From Qipengyuania profundimaris (GTDB lineage: Bacteria > Pseudomonadota > Alphaproteobacteria > Sphingomonadales > Sphingomonadaceae): a stretch of DNA of 64,000 nucleotides. This document shows, piece by piece, positions 49,619 to 57,675 of the stretch (position 1 is the first letter of the stretch; each line of letters begins with the position of its first letter). Where the stretch lies: contig NZ_JAVAIM010000001.1 of assembly GCF_030717945.1 (NCBI RefSeq), positions 1,983,131 through 2,047,130 on the forward strand, given 5' to 3'. Below the pieces are notes generated by a model. That model searched no databases, was not told the DNA's origin, and was given only the letters and a program-made list of their open reading frames with translations. The position numbers and the translations under genes are program-made.

Positions 49619-50743
49619 TCAAACCCGCATCGGCATCAGCACGTAGAGTGCCGGCGCATTCTCGTCCTTGCGGATCAGTGTCGGCGCGCCCGCATCGGCG
49701 AGGTGGATCTCGACCACATCGCTGTCGATCTGGCTGAGGATGTCCTTCAGATAGCCTGCGTTGAAGCCGATTTCGAACCCGTCGGAACTGTATTCGGCGG
49801 GTACTTCTTCCGATGCCACGCCATTGTCGGGCGAGGTCACGGTCAGCGTGATCTTGTCCTTGTCGAGGCCCATCTTCACTGCGCGGGTCTTCTCGGTCGC
49901 GATGGTCGCAACGCGGTCGACGCCGGCGAAAAAGCTCTTCGGATCGAGCTTGAGGAGCTTGTCGTTACCCGTTGGAATGACGCGGGAATAATCGGGGAAG
50001 GTGCCGTCGATCAGCTTGCTGGTCAGGACCACCCCGCCCTCGCCGCCGAGCGTGAAGCGGACCTTGCTGGCAGAGAGGTCGATCTGGACATTTCCGTCCA
50101 TCGATTCCTCGAGCAACTTGCGCAGTTCGGCCACCGCTTTGCGCGGCACGATCACGTCGGGCATGCCGTCCGCACCCTCGGGCCGGGCAATCGTGAAGCG
50201 CGCGAGGCGGTGACCGTCGGTCGCAGCGGCCTTCAGCACCGGCTGGTCTTCGTCCGAGACGTGGAAGAAGATGCCGTTGAGATAATAGCGCGTTTCCTCG
50301 GTCGAGATCGCGAAGCGCGTGCGGTCTATCAGCTCGGCGAGGGTCTTGGCGGGCAGTTCGAAGCTCGTCGGCAAATCGCCTTCCACGATCACCGGGAAAT
50401 CGTCGCGCGGGAGGGTCGGGAGCGAGAAACGGCTGCGCCCGGCCTTGACCGCCATGCGGTTTTCAGCGGTCTCAAGGCTGACCTGGCTGCCTTCGGGCAG
50501 CTTCCGGGCAATGTCGAACAATAGGTGGGCCGAGACGGTGATCGATCCGGCGTCCTCGACACTGGCGTCCATGTGCTCGACCACCTGCAAATCAAGGTCG
50601 GTCGCCATGACCTTGAGCGAGCTGTCGCCTTCTGCCTCGATCAGGACGTTCGAGAGGATGGGGATCGTGTTGCGGCGTTCGACGACCGACTGCACGTGGG
50701 AAAGACAGCGCAGCAGCGTCGCGCGTTCGATGGTGGCCTTCAT
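49619..50743 (-). CDS. dnaN: DNA polymerase III beta subunit (sliding clamp)
   Basis: A 374-residue three-domain clamp. MKATIERATLLRCLSHVQSVVERRNTIPIL is the domain-1 start; DLDLQVVE, ATDGHRLA, KLIDGTFPDYSRVIP and the C-terminal NAPALYVLMPMRV are typical. Homodimeric ring on DNA giving Pol III processivity. Start at 50741-50743 has AGGA upstream. dnaA and recF are not adjacent, as is common in alphaproteobacteria. The 140 bases upstream of the gene before the repeat at 50.9 kb hold no other feature I can support. Confidence 0.96.
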   Translation of the reverse strand: MKATIERATLLRCLSHVQSVVERRNTIPILSNVLIEAEGDSSLKVMATDLDLQVVEHMDASVEDAGSITVSAHLLFDIARKLPEGSQVSLETAENRMAVKAGRSRFSLPTLPRDDFPVIVEGDLPTSFELPAKTLAELIDRTRFAISTEETRYYLNGIFFHVSDEDQPVLKAAATDGHRLARFTIARPEGADGMPDVIVPRKAVAELRKLLEESMDGNVQIDLSASKVRFTLGGEGGVVLTSKLIDGTFPDYSRVIPTGNDKLLKLDPKSFFAGVDRVATIATEKTRAVKMGLDKDKITLTVTSPDNGVASEEVPAEYSSDGFEIGFNAGYLKDILSQIDSDVVEIHLADAGAPTLIRKDENAPALYVLMPMRV

Positions 50744-50883
50744 GGTCCTACTTTCGTCCCTGCTGGGCACATCGAGGGCCGGAATCGCCCCTCGCGCGCC
50801 GGAATACGGATAGCGACCTTAGCGGGGCGGTATGTGGGGGCAAGGCTGCGCCCGCCGCAAGGGTGATTCCTTGGGGAAAACTG

Positions 50884-51066
50884 GGAGGTTTTTGTTGAGT
50901 CCTTACTGCGTGCGGTCAGGACATCCGTCCTGACCTTGCTGTTCCGTCCCACGCCCCCACCCGGCCACCCATAGAATACAGTGCCGTGGGTGGCCGGGTG
51001 GGGGCGTGGGCCGGTGCCGCAAGCCTTCGACGGATGTCGAAGGCGCACCCAACAAAAACCCCTCCC
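50884..51066. repeat. REPIN-like structured element, copy B
   Basis: Outer flanks GGAGG-TTTTTGTTGAGT (from 50884) and the inverse of AACAAAAACCCCTCC (to 51065) match. Inside: hairpin GTCAGGAC-ATCC-GTCCTGAC (50915-50934), a perfect 24-bp inverted repeat with arms 50948-50971 and 50987-51010 and a 15-base loop, and hairpin CCTTCGAC-GGAT-GTCGAAGG (51024-51043). Conserved: the ATCC/GGAT tetraloops and the TTTTTGTTG flanks. It ends directly against the fabG stop. The same plan occurs at 28.4 kb. Confidence 0.65.
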
Positions 51067-51822
51067 CTACCCTATCATCGCCATGCCGCCGTTCACGTGC
51101 AGCGTCTGCCCGGTCACATACGCCGCCTCGTCGCTGGCGAGATAGGCAACCGCGGCGCCGATCTCGTCGCCCTCGCCCATGCGGCCCATCGGGATGCGGG
51201 TGTTGATCGCGCTTTTCTGGTCGTCGTTGAGCGCGTCGGTCATGGCCGTGCGGATGAAGCCCGGCGCAACGCAGTTCACGGTGATGTTGCGGCTGGCGAG
51301 TTCCTGCGCAAGGCTCTTGCTCATGCCGGTCAGGCCCGCCTTGGCCGCGACGTAGTTCATCTGGCCCGGATTGCCCGTGTGGCCGACCACGCTGGTGATG
51401 GAGATAATCCGCCCGCCCTTGGCCTTCATCATCGGCCGCGCGCTGGCGCGCATCAGGCGAAAACTGGCTTCGAGGTTGATGCGGATCACCTGGTCCCACT
51501 CCTCGTCCTTCATCCGCATCGCGAGGTTGTCGCGCGTGATGCCGGCATTGTTGACGAGGATGTTCATGCTACCGAGCGTGTCGACCGTGGCCGGGATCAG
51601 CTCCTCGACCTGCTCGGGGTTCGACAGGTCGCAGGTGATCTCGACGTGATCGTGGCCGAACTCGTCGTTCAGCTGTTCGCGAAAGGCGCGCAGCTTGGCA
51701 GCGTTCGAGCCGGACAGCGCCAGCCGCGCACCCTGCTTCGCCAGGGCATAGGCGATCGACGATCCGATCCCGCCGCTGGCACCGGTGACGAGGGCGGTCT
51801 TGCCTTCGAGGCTGAACATCAT
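51067..51822 (-). CDS. fabG: 3-oxoacyl-ACP reductase
   Basis: A 251-residue SDR for fatty-acid elongation. TGASGGIG, NNAGITRDNL, the SITSVVGHTGNPGQMNYVAAK active site (Ser, Tyr, Lys), and NCVAPGFIRTAMT are classic FabG. ATG at 51822 follows GGAGAACGG; the gene start overlaps the fabD stop. Two adjacent ATGs exist; the upstream one has the better spacing. No acpP gene follows: the repeat and dnaN lie downstream. Confidence 0.94.
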   Translation of the reverse strand: MMFSLEGKTALVTGASGGIGSSIAYALAKQGARLALSGSNAAKLRAFREQLNDEFGHDHVEITCDLSNPEQVEELIPATVDTLGSMNILVNNAGITRDNLAMRMKDEEWDQVIRINLEASFRLMRASARPMMKAKGGRIISITSVVGHTGNPGQMNYVAAKAGLTGMSKSLAQELASRNITVNCVAPGFIRTAMTDALNDDQKSAINTRIPMGRMGEGDEIGAAVAYLASDEAAYVTGQTLHVNGGMAMIG

Positions 51823-52757
51823 CCGTTCTCCTTCGCGAAATTCTCGAGGTCTTCCATGGTGACGAGGCTGACCGTCGCGGCGTCCTTGGCGATCCGGCCG
51901 ACCATCGGGCCGAGGACCTTGCCGCCGAGCTCGACGAAGCGTTCGACGCCTGCCTCCTGCATGGCGAGGACGCTTTCGCGCCAGCGGACGCGGCCGGTGA
52001 TCTGGTCGACCAGCAGCGCCTGCTCTTCCGCAGGATCGGTGACGCGCGCCGCCGTGACATTGGCATAGAGCGGCACGGTGAAAGCCGTCGGCGGCGTCTC
52101 GCCCAGCGCGGTCTTCATGCGTAGCGCGGCGGGCTGCATCAGCGAACAGTGGAACGGGGCGGACACCGGCAGCTTGATGCCGCGCTTGATGCCATGATCC
52201 TTGGCCATTTCGATCGCCCGGTCGATGGCTTCCGCATGGCCGGAGATGACCACCTGCGTCGGATCGTTGTCGTTGGCGACTTCGCAGACCTGCCCCTCGG
52301 CAGCAGCCTCTGCCAGCGCCGTCGCTTTCTCGATATCGGCGCCGAGCAGTGCCGCCATTGCACCCTCGCCGATCGGGACCGCGTCCTGCATGGCGATACC
52401 GCGCAGGCGCAGCAGCTTGGCGGTGTCGGTCAGCGAAAAGGCCCCGGCGGCGCACAGCGCGCTGTACTCGCCCAGCGAGTGACCCGCAACGCAGTCCGCC
52501 TTGTCGGCCAGCGCAACGCCGAATTCCTTCTCCAGCACCCGCGCCGTCGCGACCGAATTGGCCATGATCGCGGGCTGGGCGTTGGCGGTCATGGTAAGCT
52601 CGCTCTCGGGCCCGCCGGTCATCAGGCCGAACAGGTCCTGCTTGAGCGCCTCGTTCACTTCCTCGAACACCTCGCGGGCATGCGCGCTTGCCTCGGCGAG
52701 ATCGGCGCCCATGCCGACCTTCTGGCTCCCCTGGCCGGGAAAGATGAATGCAGTCAT
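51819..52757 (-). CDS. fabD: malonyl-CoA:ACP transacylase
   Basis: A 312-residue enzyme. FIFPGQGSQKVGMG, catalytic AGHSLGEYSALCAAG (Ser) and SAPFHCSLMQPA (His) are the FabD motifs. It loads malonate on ACP. AGGAGATTTTC precedes the ATG. Stop overlaps the fabG start by four bases, so fabD-fabG form one unit. Confidence 0.95.
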   Translation of the reverse strand: MTAFIFPGQGSQKVGMGADLAEASAHAREVFEEVNEALKQDLFGLMTGGPESELTMTANAQPAIMANSVATARVLEKEFGVALADKADCVAGHSLGEYSALCAAGAFSLTDTAKLLRLRGIAMQDAVPIGEGAMAALLGADIEKATALAEAAAEGQVCEVANDNDPTQVVISGHAEAIDRAIEMAKDHGIKRGIKLPVSAPFHCSLMQPAALRMKTALGETPPTAFTVPLYANVTAARVTDPAEEQALLVDQITGRVRWRESVLAMQEAGVERFVELGGKVLGPMVGRIAKDAATVSLVTMEDLENFAKENG

Positions 52758-52782
52758 GAAAATCTCCTCTTGAGGAGCGCGC

Positions 52783-53607
52783 CTAGGCGCGTGGGCGGCG
52801 GGCCTCAAGTCCGAAGGGGACAATCCTGTTGGCGGCATCATGCGCGATATCGGCGCGCCCGAGATAGGGGATGCCGCTGCGCGCGCACCATTCCTCGGCG
52901 ATCTGCACCTCGTCCTTGCCGAAGGGGCGGTCGTTCTCGGGCACATCGGTGATCCGTCCAAGGCGCAAGCCCGCGATGTCCCGGAGATGCTGGGTCACGT
53001 GGAAGAACAGCCGGTCGATTGCGTAGTGATATTCTGCCACCTCCTCGACCATGACGACATGGTCGGATAGGTCCGGCGCAAGCTCTGTACCCAACAGCAT
53101 GGCTAGCGTAGTCAGGTTGAACGCAACGGCAGGGCGATCGTCGAGATGCGGCTCAAGGCCGCTGTCGTCACCGGTCAGCCAACCCAGCGCGCGGTCGATG
53201 GCTACCTCGCCACCATCGCGCCGGATGTCGCCGGCGAGCGGGCCATGGGCGACGCGCCCGATGCCGTGCTTGTAGAGCGCTGCGAGCAGAAAGCCGCAAT
53301 CGGAATAGCCGAGATAGCTCTTGGCACGAGCCTGTTCGTTCATCCCTGCCACGGCCTGCGCGGCAATGCGGTTGGAGCCATAGCCACCCATCGCGAACCA
53401 CACGGCGTCGAATGCGGGATCGTTGGCGCATTCCAGCAGCGCATCGAGCCGGGCCTCGTCGGGTCCGGCAAAGTGGCCCTCCTTCGCGAAGCACTGCTCG
53501 TGGAAATGCACTTCGATGTCCTCGCGGCCCGCGACATGCGCCAGCACCGCATCGGCCCTGGCGCGCTTGAGCGGTTTTCCCGGAGCACAGATCGCGATTT
53601 TCACCAT
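52783..53607 (-). CDS. LD-carboxypeptidase (peptidase S66)
   Basis: A 274-residue cytosolic S66 enzyme. AICAPGKPL, FAMGGYGSNRIA, the nucleophile LGYSDCGFLLAALY (Ser of GYSD) and a C-terminal VEEVAEYHYAIDR with Glu, plus a late histidine, are the family layout. LdcA cleaves the L,D-bond of recycled murein tetrapeptide to release D-alanine; MccF-like relatives act on other substrates. It is divergent from a MurC/Mpl-like ligase gene, across 53 bases, which supports a recycling role. Confidence 0.85.
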   Translation of the reverse strand: MVKIAICAPGKPLKRARADAVLAHVAGREDIEVHFHEQCFAKEGHFAGPDEARLDALLECANDPAFDAVWFAMGGYGSNRIAAQAVAGMNEQARAKSYLGYSDCGFLLAALYKHGIGRVAHGPLAGDIRRDGGEVAIDRALGWLTGDDSGLEPHLDDRPAVAFNLTTLAMLLGTELAPDLSDHVVMVEEVAEYHYAIDRLFFHVTQHLRDIAGLRLGRITDVPENDRPFGKDEVQIAEEWCARSGIPYLGRADIAHDAANRIVPFGLEARRPRA

Positions 53608-53660
53608 GCGTCCTGCTAGCGCGCTTGTATCGCGCGGCACAACTCAATAGCTGCGAGAGC

Positions 53661-55088
53661 ATGACCGATATGCCCAGCCCCGACGAGCTTTTCGCGCGAC
53701 CGTTCTTCTTCTGCGGCATCGGCGGGTCCGGCATGCAGCCCCTTGCGCAGATCCTGAAGGGGCGCGAATGCACGGTCGAAGGGTCGGATCGCAGCTTCGA
53801 CCAGGGGCATACGCCGGAAAAGTTCGCCGCGCTGGAGCGGCAGGGCTTCGGCTTGCATCCTCAGGACGGCAGCGGGCTCGTGTCGAAGGACCAGATCCTC
53901 GTCGCCAGCGCCGCGGTCGAGGACACGGTTCCCGATGCGAAGCGCGCGAAGGAACTCGGCTGCTTGCGACTGACCCGCGCCGAATTGAATTCCATCCTGT
54001 TCAACACCAGCGGCGCCGGGCTCGCAATCGCCGGCACCAGCGGGAAATCGACCGTCACGGGCATGCTCGGCTGGATCCTTCACGCCGTGGGCCGCGAACC
54101 GACGATCATGAACGGCGCGGTGATGAAGAACTTCGTGTCGCCCGAACGACCCTTCGCCAGCGCGGTGGTCGGCGGGCAATCGCTATACGTCAGCGAGGTG
54201 GACGAAAGCGACGGCTCGATCGCGCTCTATCGCCCGGCGGTCGGCGTACTGCTGAACGTCAGCCTCGACCACAAGAGCATGGAGGAATTGCGCCAGCTGT
54301 TCGGCGATTACCTGGCGCGCAGCCGCATTAGCGTGATCAATGCCGACGACGAGGAAGCGCTCGCCCTGCTCCCGCATGCGAAGGAGGTCATTACCTTCGG
54401 CATCGAACAGGAGAAGGCGCAGATCGGCATCGTGCCGGGTACTATCGCGGAAGGGCCGTTGCGGCAGGCCGCGATGGTCCTCGACCGCCACGACGGCAGC
54501 GAGCATGCGCTTCGCCTGAACATGCCGGGGCGGCACAATCTCTCGAACGCTCTCGCCGCGATCGCGGCGGCAGTCGCGGCGGGGATCCCGGTCGCAAACG
54601 CGGTCGAGGCGTTAGCAGGCTTCGAAGGGCTCGCTCGCCGCTTCGATATCGTCGGCACCACCGTTTCCGCCATCACCGTCATCGACGATTTCGGCCACAA
54701 TCCCGAGAAATGCGCTGCGACCCTGCGTACCTTGAAATCGCATCCCGGCCGGGTGATCGCCTTCTTCCAGCCGCATGGCTACGGCCCCTTGCGGCAGATG
54801 GGCGACGAGCTGGCGGAAACCTTCGCCCGCGAACTCGACCAAGGCGACCTGACGATCTTCAGCGACCCGGTCTATTTCGGCGGCACGGTCGACCGCAGCG
54901 AGGGTAGCGAGCGGATCGTGCGGCTGATCGAAGGGCATGGCGGCGACACGGAGTATGTGCCGACGCGCAAGGCCGTGGCCGACCGCATTGTTTCACTCGC
55001 GAAACCCGGAGACCGGATCGTGATCATGGGCGCTCGCGACGACACGCTGAGCGAGTTTGCCCGCGATCTCTTCAAACGTCTCACGTGA
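53661..55088 (+). CDS. MurC/Mpl-like Mur ligase
   Basis: A 475-residue Mur ligase. N-terminal FFFCGIGGSGMQPLAQIL, the ATP loop IAGTSGKSTVTGMLG, YVSEVDESDGSI, NVSLDHKSM, and C-terminal TVIDDFGHNPEK with FFQPHGYGPLRQMG follow the MurC/Mpl order. The P-loop is GTSGKST rather than GTHGKTT and DDFGHNP rather than DDYGHHP, so it is a diverged member. Mpl attaches tripeptide to UDP-MurNAc during recycling; MurC adds L-Ala. Pairing with LdcA favours Mpl, but a MurC function is not excluded. Confidence 0.75.
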   Translation: MTDMPSPDELFARPFFFCGIGGSGMQPLAQILKGRECTVEGSDRSFDQGHTPEKFAALERQGFGLHPQDGSGLVSKDQILVASAAVEDTVPDAKRAKELGCLRLTRAELNSILFNTSGAGLAIAGTSGKSTVTGMLGWILHAVGREPTIMNGAVMKNFVSPERPFASAVVGGQSLYVSEVDESDGSIALYRPAVGVLLNVSLDHKSMEELRQLFGDYLARSRISVINADDEEALALLPHAKEVITFGIEQEKAQIGIVPGTIAEGPLRQAAMVLDRHDGSEHALRLNMPGRHNLSNALAAIAAAVAAGIPVANAVEALAGFEGLARRFDIVGTTVSAITVIDDFGHNPEKCAATLRTLKSHPGRVIAFFQPHGYGPLRQMGDELAETFARELDQGDLTIFSDPVYFGGTVDRSEGSERIVRLIEGHGGDTEYVPTRKAVADRIVSLAKPGDRIVIMGARDDTLSEFARDLFKRLT

Positions 55089-55098
55089 AGCTCGCAGG

Positions 55099-56073
55099 TC
55101 AGTGCGCTTCCGCTTCCTTGCCGAAGCCGTGGCCCATCTTGAAAACCTTGTGGAGCAGGAAGGCGAACACCGCGCCAACGCATAGCGCGAGCAGAGCCGA
55201 GAGCGCAGCAAAGGTCAGCCAGCCAAGCAGGCCACCCAGCCCCCCGGTCGCATTCTTGACGGCATATTCGAGGCCGTGGGCCGCATCGTAGATCGGGTCG
55301 AAGCCGAATTCGTGCATGGCATGCAGCAGGATGCCGCCGCCCACCCAAAGCATCGCGATGGTGCCGATGAAAGACAGGGCCTTCAACAGGAACGGCATCG
55401 CTTTCAGCAGGAAGTTGCCGAAGCTCTGCGCGCCAGCGCTTTCTTTCTTCGACAAATGCAACCCCAGATCGTCCATCTTCACGATCAAAGCGACCGAGCC
55501 ATAGACCACGATCGTCACCGCGATTGCGACGAGACCCAACGCGAGGCCGCGGCCCCAGAACGTATCCGCAATCGCCTCGTTGGACAATTCGTTCAGCACG
55601 ATCGCCATGATCTCGGCCGACAGGATCAGATCGGTGCGTATGGCGCCCGCGATCCGCTCTTTCTCGAACTTGACCGGGTCCTCGATCACATCTTCGACGG
55701 TCTTGCCGTGCTTCTCTCCGCCGAGCTTCTCCATAACTTTTTCAGCGCCCTCATAGGACAGGAAAAGCCCGCCGAGCATCAGGATGAAGATGATCGCAGA
55801 GGGCAGGAATTCGCTCAGCAACACGGCGCCGGGCAACAGGATCAGCAGCTTGTTCTTGAAGCTGCCCTTGGTGATCGCCCAGATGATAGGCAGCTCGCGC
55901 GCCGGGCTGAGGCCGGTAACGTAGCTCGGGGTAACCGCCGCATCGTCGATCACGACGCCAGCCGTCTTCGACCCGGCGCGCCCCGCAGCAGCGGCAATAT
56001 CGTCGACCGAAGCCGCTGCAGTGCGCGCGATGATCGATACGTCGTCGAGCAGGGCTACCAATCCACCGGGCAT
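55099..56073 (-). CDS. DUF808 family membrane protein (YedI-like)
   Basis: A 324-residue protein with several membrane segments. LVALLDDVSIIARTAAASVDDIAAAA at the N-terminus and KNKLLILLPGAVLLSEFLP are the DUF808 signature. Function unknown. AAGGAGACACGC precedes the ATG. Converges with the Mur ligase gene over 10 bases and diverges from rpsF. Confidence 0.85.
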   Translation of the reverse strand: MPGGLVALLDDVSIIARTAAASVDDIAAAAGRAGSKTAGVVIDDAAVTPSYVTGLSPARELPIIWAITKGSFKNKLLILLPGAVLLSEFLPSAIIFILMLGGLFLSYEGAEKVMEKLGGEKHGKTVEDVIEDPVKFEKERIAGAIRTDLILSAEIMAIVLNELSNEAIADTFWGRGLALGLVAIAVTIVVYGSVALIVKMDDLGLHLSKKESAGAQSFGNFLLKAMPFLLKALSFIGTIAMLWVGGGILLHAMHEFGFDPIYDAAHGLEYAVKNATGGLGGLLGWLTFAALSALLALCVGAVFAFLLHKVFKMGHGFGKEAEAH

Positions 56074-56134
56074 GCGTGTCTCCTTCGTTTCAAACCCAAT
56101 GCCGCCCTGCCCGCCCCGTTCCCTGCCCGCAAGC

Positions 56135-56163
56135 CTTGCGTTTCGCCCCAATCCCGCTATGTG
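56135..56163 (+). promoter_or_regulatory. candidate promoter of rpsF operon
   Basis: CTTGCG (56135-56140) and TATGTG (56158-56163) are spaced 17 bp, similar to the CTTG-type -35 of alphaproteobacterial housekeeping promoters. A start near 56170 would give a leader of about 95 bases to rpsF. Weak boxes, judged by position. Confidence 0.3.
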
Positions 56164-56170
56164 CGCGCAT

Positions 56171-56209
56171 CCCTTCGGTCCGCCGGGGGATTCGAAGAAA
56201 GCCGGAGGG
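56171..56209 (+). promoter_or_regulatory. rpsF leader hairpin, candidate S6:S18 autoregulatory site
   Basis: CCCTTCGG (56171-56178) pairs with CCGGAGGG (56202-56209) over 8 bp, one pair being G:U. The enclosed loop contains exposed CCG triplets. In other bacteria the S6:S18 complex represses its operon by binding a leader hairpin with a bulged CCG. Position and motif fit; pairing is hand-drawn. Confidence 0.35.
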
Positions 56210-56264
56210 GCCCCGCAATCCCGCGGATCAGCCAGCGATCGGCCAGACGTGAAAGGACAAGAGC

Positions 56265-56630
56265 ATGGCTCTCTACGAGCATGTATTCTTGGCGCGACAG
56301 GACCTGAGCCAGGCTCAGGTGGACCAGCTCGCCGCCACCGCTACCGAGATTGTCGAGAAGAACGACGGCAAGGTCACCAAGACGGAGACCTGGGGCCTCA
56401 AGAACCTCGCCTACAAGATCGACCGCAACCGCAAGGCGCATTTCGTGCTGCTCAACATCGAGGGCCCCGGCTCCGTCGTTGCCGAGCTCGAGCGCCAGAC
56501 CCGCATCAACGAAGATGTGATCCGTTACATGACCATCGCCGTCGACGAGCACGAAAGCGGCCCGTCGGTGATGATGCGCAAGAACGAGCGCGATTCCAAG
56601 AAGCGCCGTGAACGTGAGGAGCGCGACTGA
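56265..56630 (+). CDS. rpsF: 30S ribosomal protein S6
   Basis: A 121-residue S6: [44 protein letters not shown] and [16 protein letters not shown] segments are typical. The C-terminal tail is charged ([10 protein letters not shown]). In E. coli RimK adds glutamates to the S6 C-terminus; a rimK gene lies 4 kb away in this window. AAAGGA upstream of the ATG. Its stop overlaps rpsR by one base (TGATG). Confidence 0.96.
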   Translation: MALYEHVFLARQDLSQAQVDQLAATATEIVEKNDGKVTKTETWGLKNLAYKIDRNRKAHFVLLNIEGPGSVVAELERQTRINEDVIRYMTIAVDEHESGPSVMMRKNERDSKKRREREERD

Positions 56631-56854
56631 TGGCCCGCCCGTTTTTCCGCCGCCGCAAGTCCTGCCCCTTCTCGGGCAAGAACGCCCCGACGATCGACTA
56701 CAAGGACGTCCGCCTGCTGCAGGGCTTCATGTCCGAACGTGGCAAGATCGTTCCCAGCCGCATCACCGCCGTCAGCGCGAAAAAGCAGCGTGAACTGGCC
56801 AAGGCCATCAAGCGCGCGCGCCACATCGGCCTGCTGCCGTACATCGTGAAGTAA
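56630..56854 (+). CDS. rpsR: 30S ribosomal protein S18
   Basis: A 74-residue S18 with [19 protein letters not shown] and [20 protein letters not shown] and [11 protein letters not shown]18 pairs with S6 in the small subunit platform. Middle gene of rpsF-rpsR-rplI; 11 bases separate it from rplI. Confidence 0.97.
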   Translation: MARPFFRRRKSCPFSGKNAPTIDYKDVRLLQGFMSERGKIVPSRITAVSAKKQRELAKAIKRARHIGLLPYIVK

Positions 56855-56865
56855 GGGGAATACCG

Positions 56866-57546
56866 ATGGATATCATTCTCCTTCAGAGGATCGAAAAGCT
56901 CGGCTCGATCGGTGACGTCGTCACCGTGAAGGACGGCTATGCCCGCAACTTCCTGCTCCCGCAGAAGAAGGCCCTGCGCGCCAACGAAGCCAACAAGAAG
57001 GTCTTCGAAGCGAACCGCGAGCGCCTGGAAAAGGAAAACGCCGAGCGTCGTACCGAGGCCGAAAAGGCCGGCGAAAAGGTCGATGGCGAGGAAATCATCC
57101 TGATCCGCGCTTCGTCGAACACCGGCCAGCTCTACGGCTCGGTCAATGTTCGCGACGTCGCTGCCGCCCTCAACGACAAGGGCCACGACATCGACAAGAA
57201 GCAGGTCATCATGGGTGACCCGATCAAGACGATCGGCATGCATGAAGTCCGCATCGACCTTCACCCCGAAGTCTCGATCAGCATCAAGGCCAACGTCGCC
57301 CGTTCGGACGACGAAGCCGAGCTGCAGAGCCAGGGCATCGACGTGATGGCGCAGATGTTCGAGGAAGAGCAGCGCGAAATCGAGGAACAGGCCGAGGCGA
57401 ACCGCACCGACCCGAACCTCGAGCCCGGCGAAATTCCGGCCGACATGCTCGAAGACGGCGTCAGCACGCCCGACGACATGACCGTGACGGAAGCCACGAT
57501 CGCCGCGACCGCGCCGGAAGGTGCGGACGAGGACGAGCAGGCCTGA
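56866..57546 (+). CDS. rplI: 50S ribosomal protein L9
   Basis: A 226-residue L9. [37 protein letters not shown] is the conserved N-domain; a long helix and a C-domain ([21 protein letters not shown]) follow to about residue 150. The remaining 75 residues are a strongly acidic extension ([16 protein letters not shown]... EDEQA), longer than in E. coli (149 residues). Followed by an intrinsic terminator 20 bases after the stop. Confidence 0.95.
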   Translation: MDIILLQRIEKLGSIGDVVTVKDGYARNFLLPQKKALRANEANKKVFEANRERLEKENAERRTEAEKAGEKVDGEEIILIRASSNTGQLYGSVNVRDVAAALNDKGHDIDKKQVIMGDPIKTIGMHEVRIDLHPEVSISIKANVARSDDEAELQSQGIDVMAQMFEEEQREIEEQAEANRTDPNLEPGEIPADMLEDGVSTPDDMTVTEATIAATAPEGADEDEQA

Positions 57547-57567
57547 TCGCCCGCTCACGACCCAATC

Positions 57568-57601
57568 AGGGCGCGGCGGCTTCGGCCCCCGCGCCCTTTT
57601 T
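57568..57601 (+). terminator. intrinsic terminator of rpsF-rpsR-rplI
   Basis: AGGGCGCGG (57568-57576) pairs with CCGCGCCCT (57589-57597) over 9 bp with a 12-base loop, followed by TTTTT to 57601. It closes the ribosomal-protein operon before amn. Confidence 0.85.
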
Positions 57602-57675
57602 GTAAGACGCGTCCGCGCACCCTATGTGGGGCGGCGACGCGAAATCGAAAACAACAAGAGGCAGGAGCAACGCCC

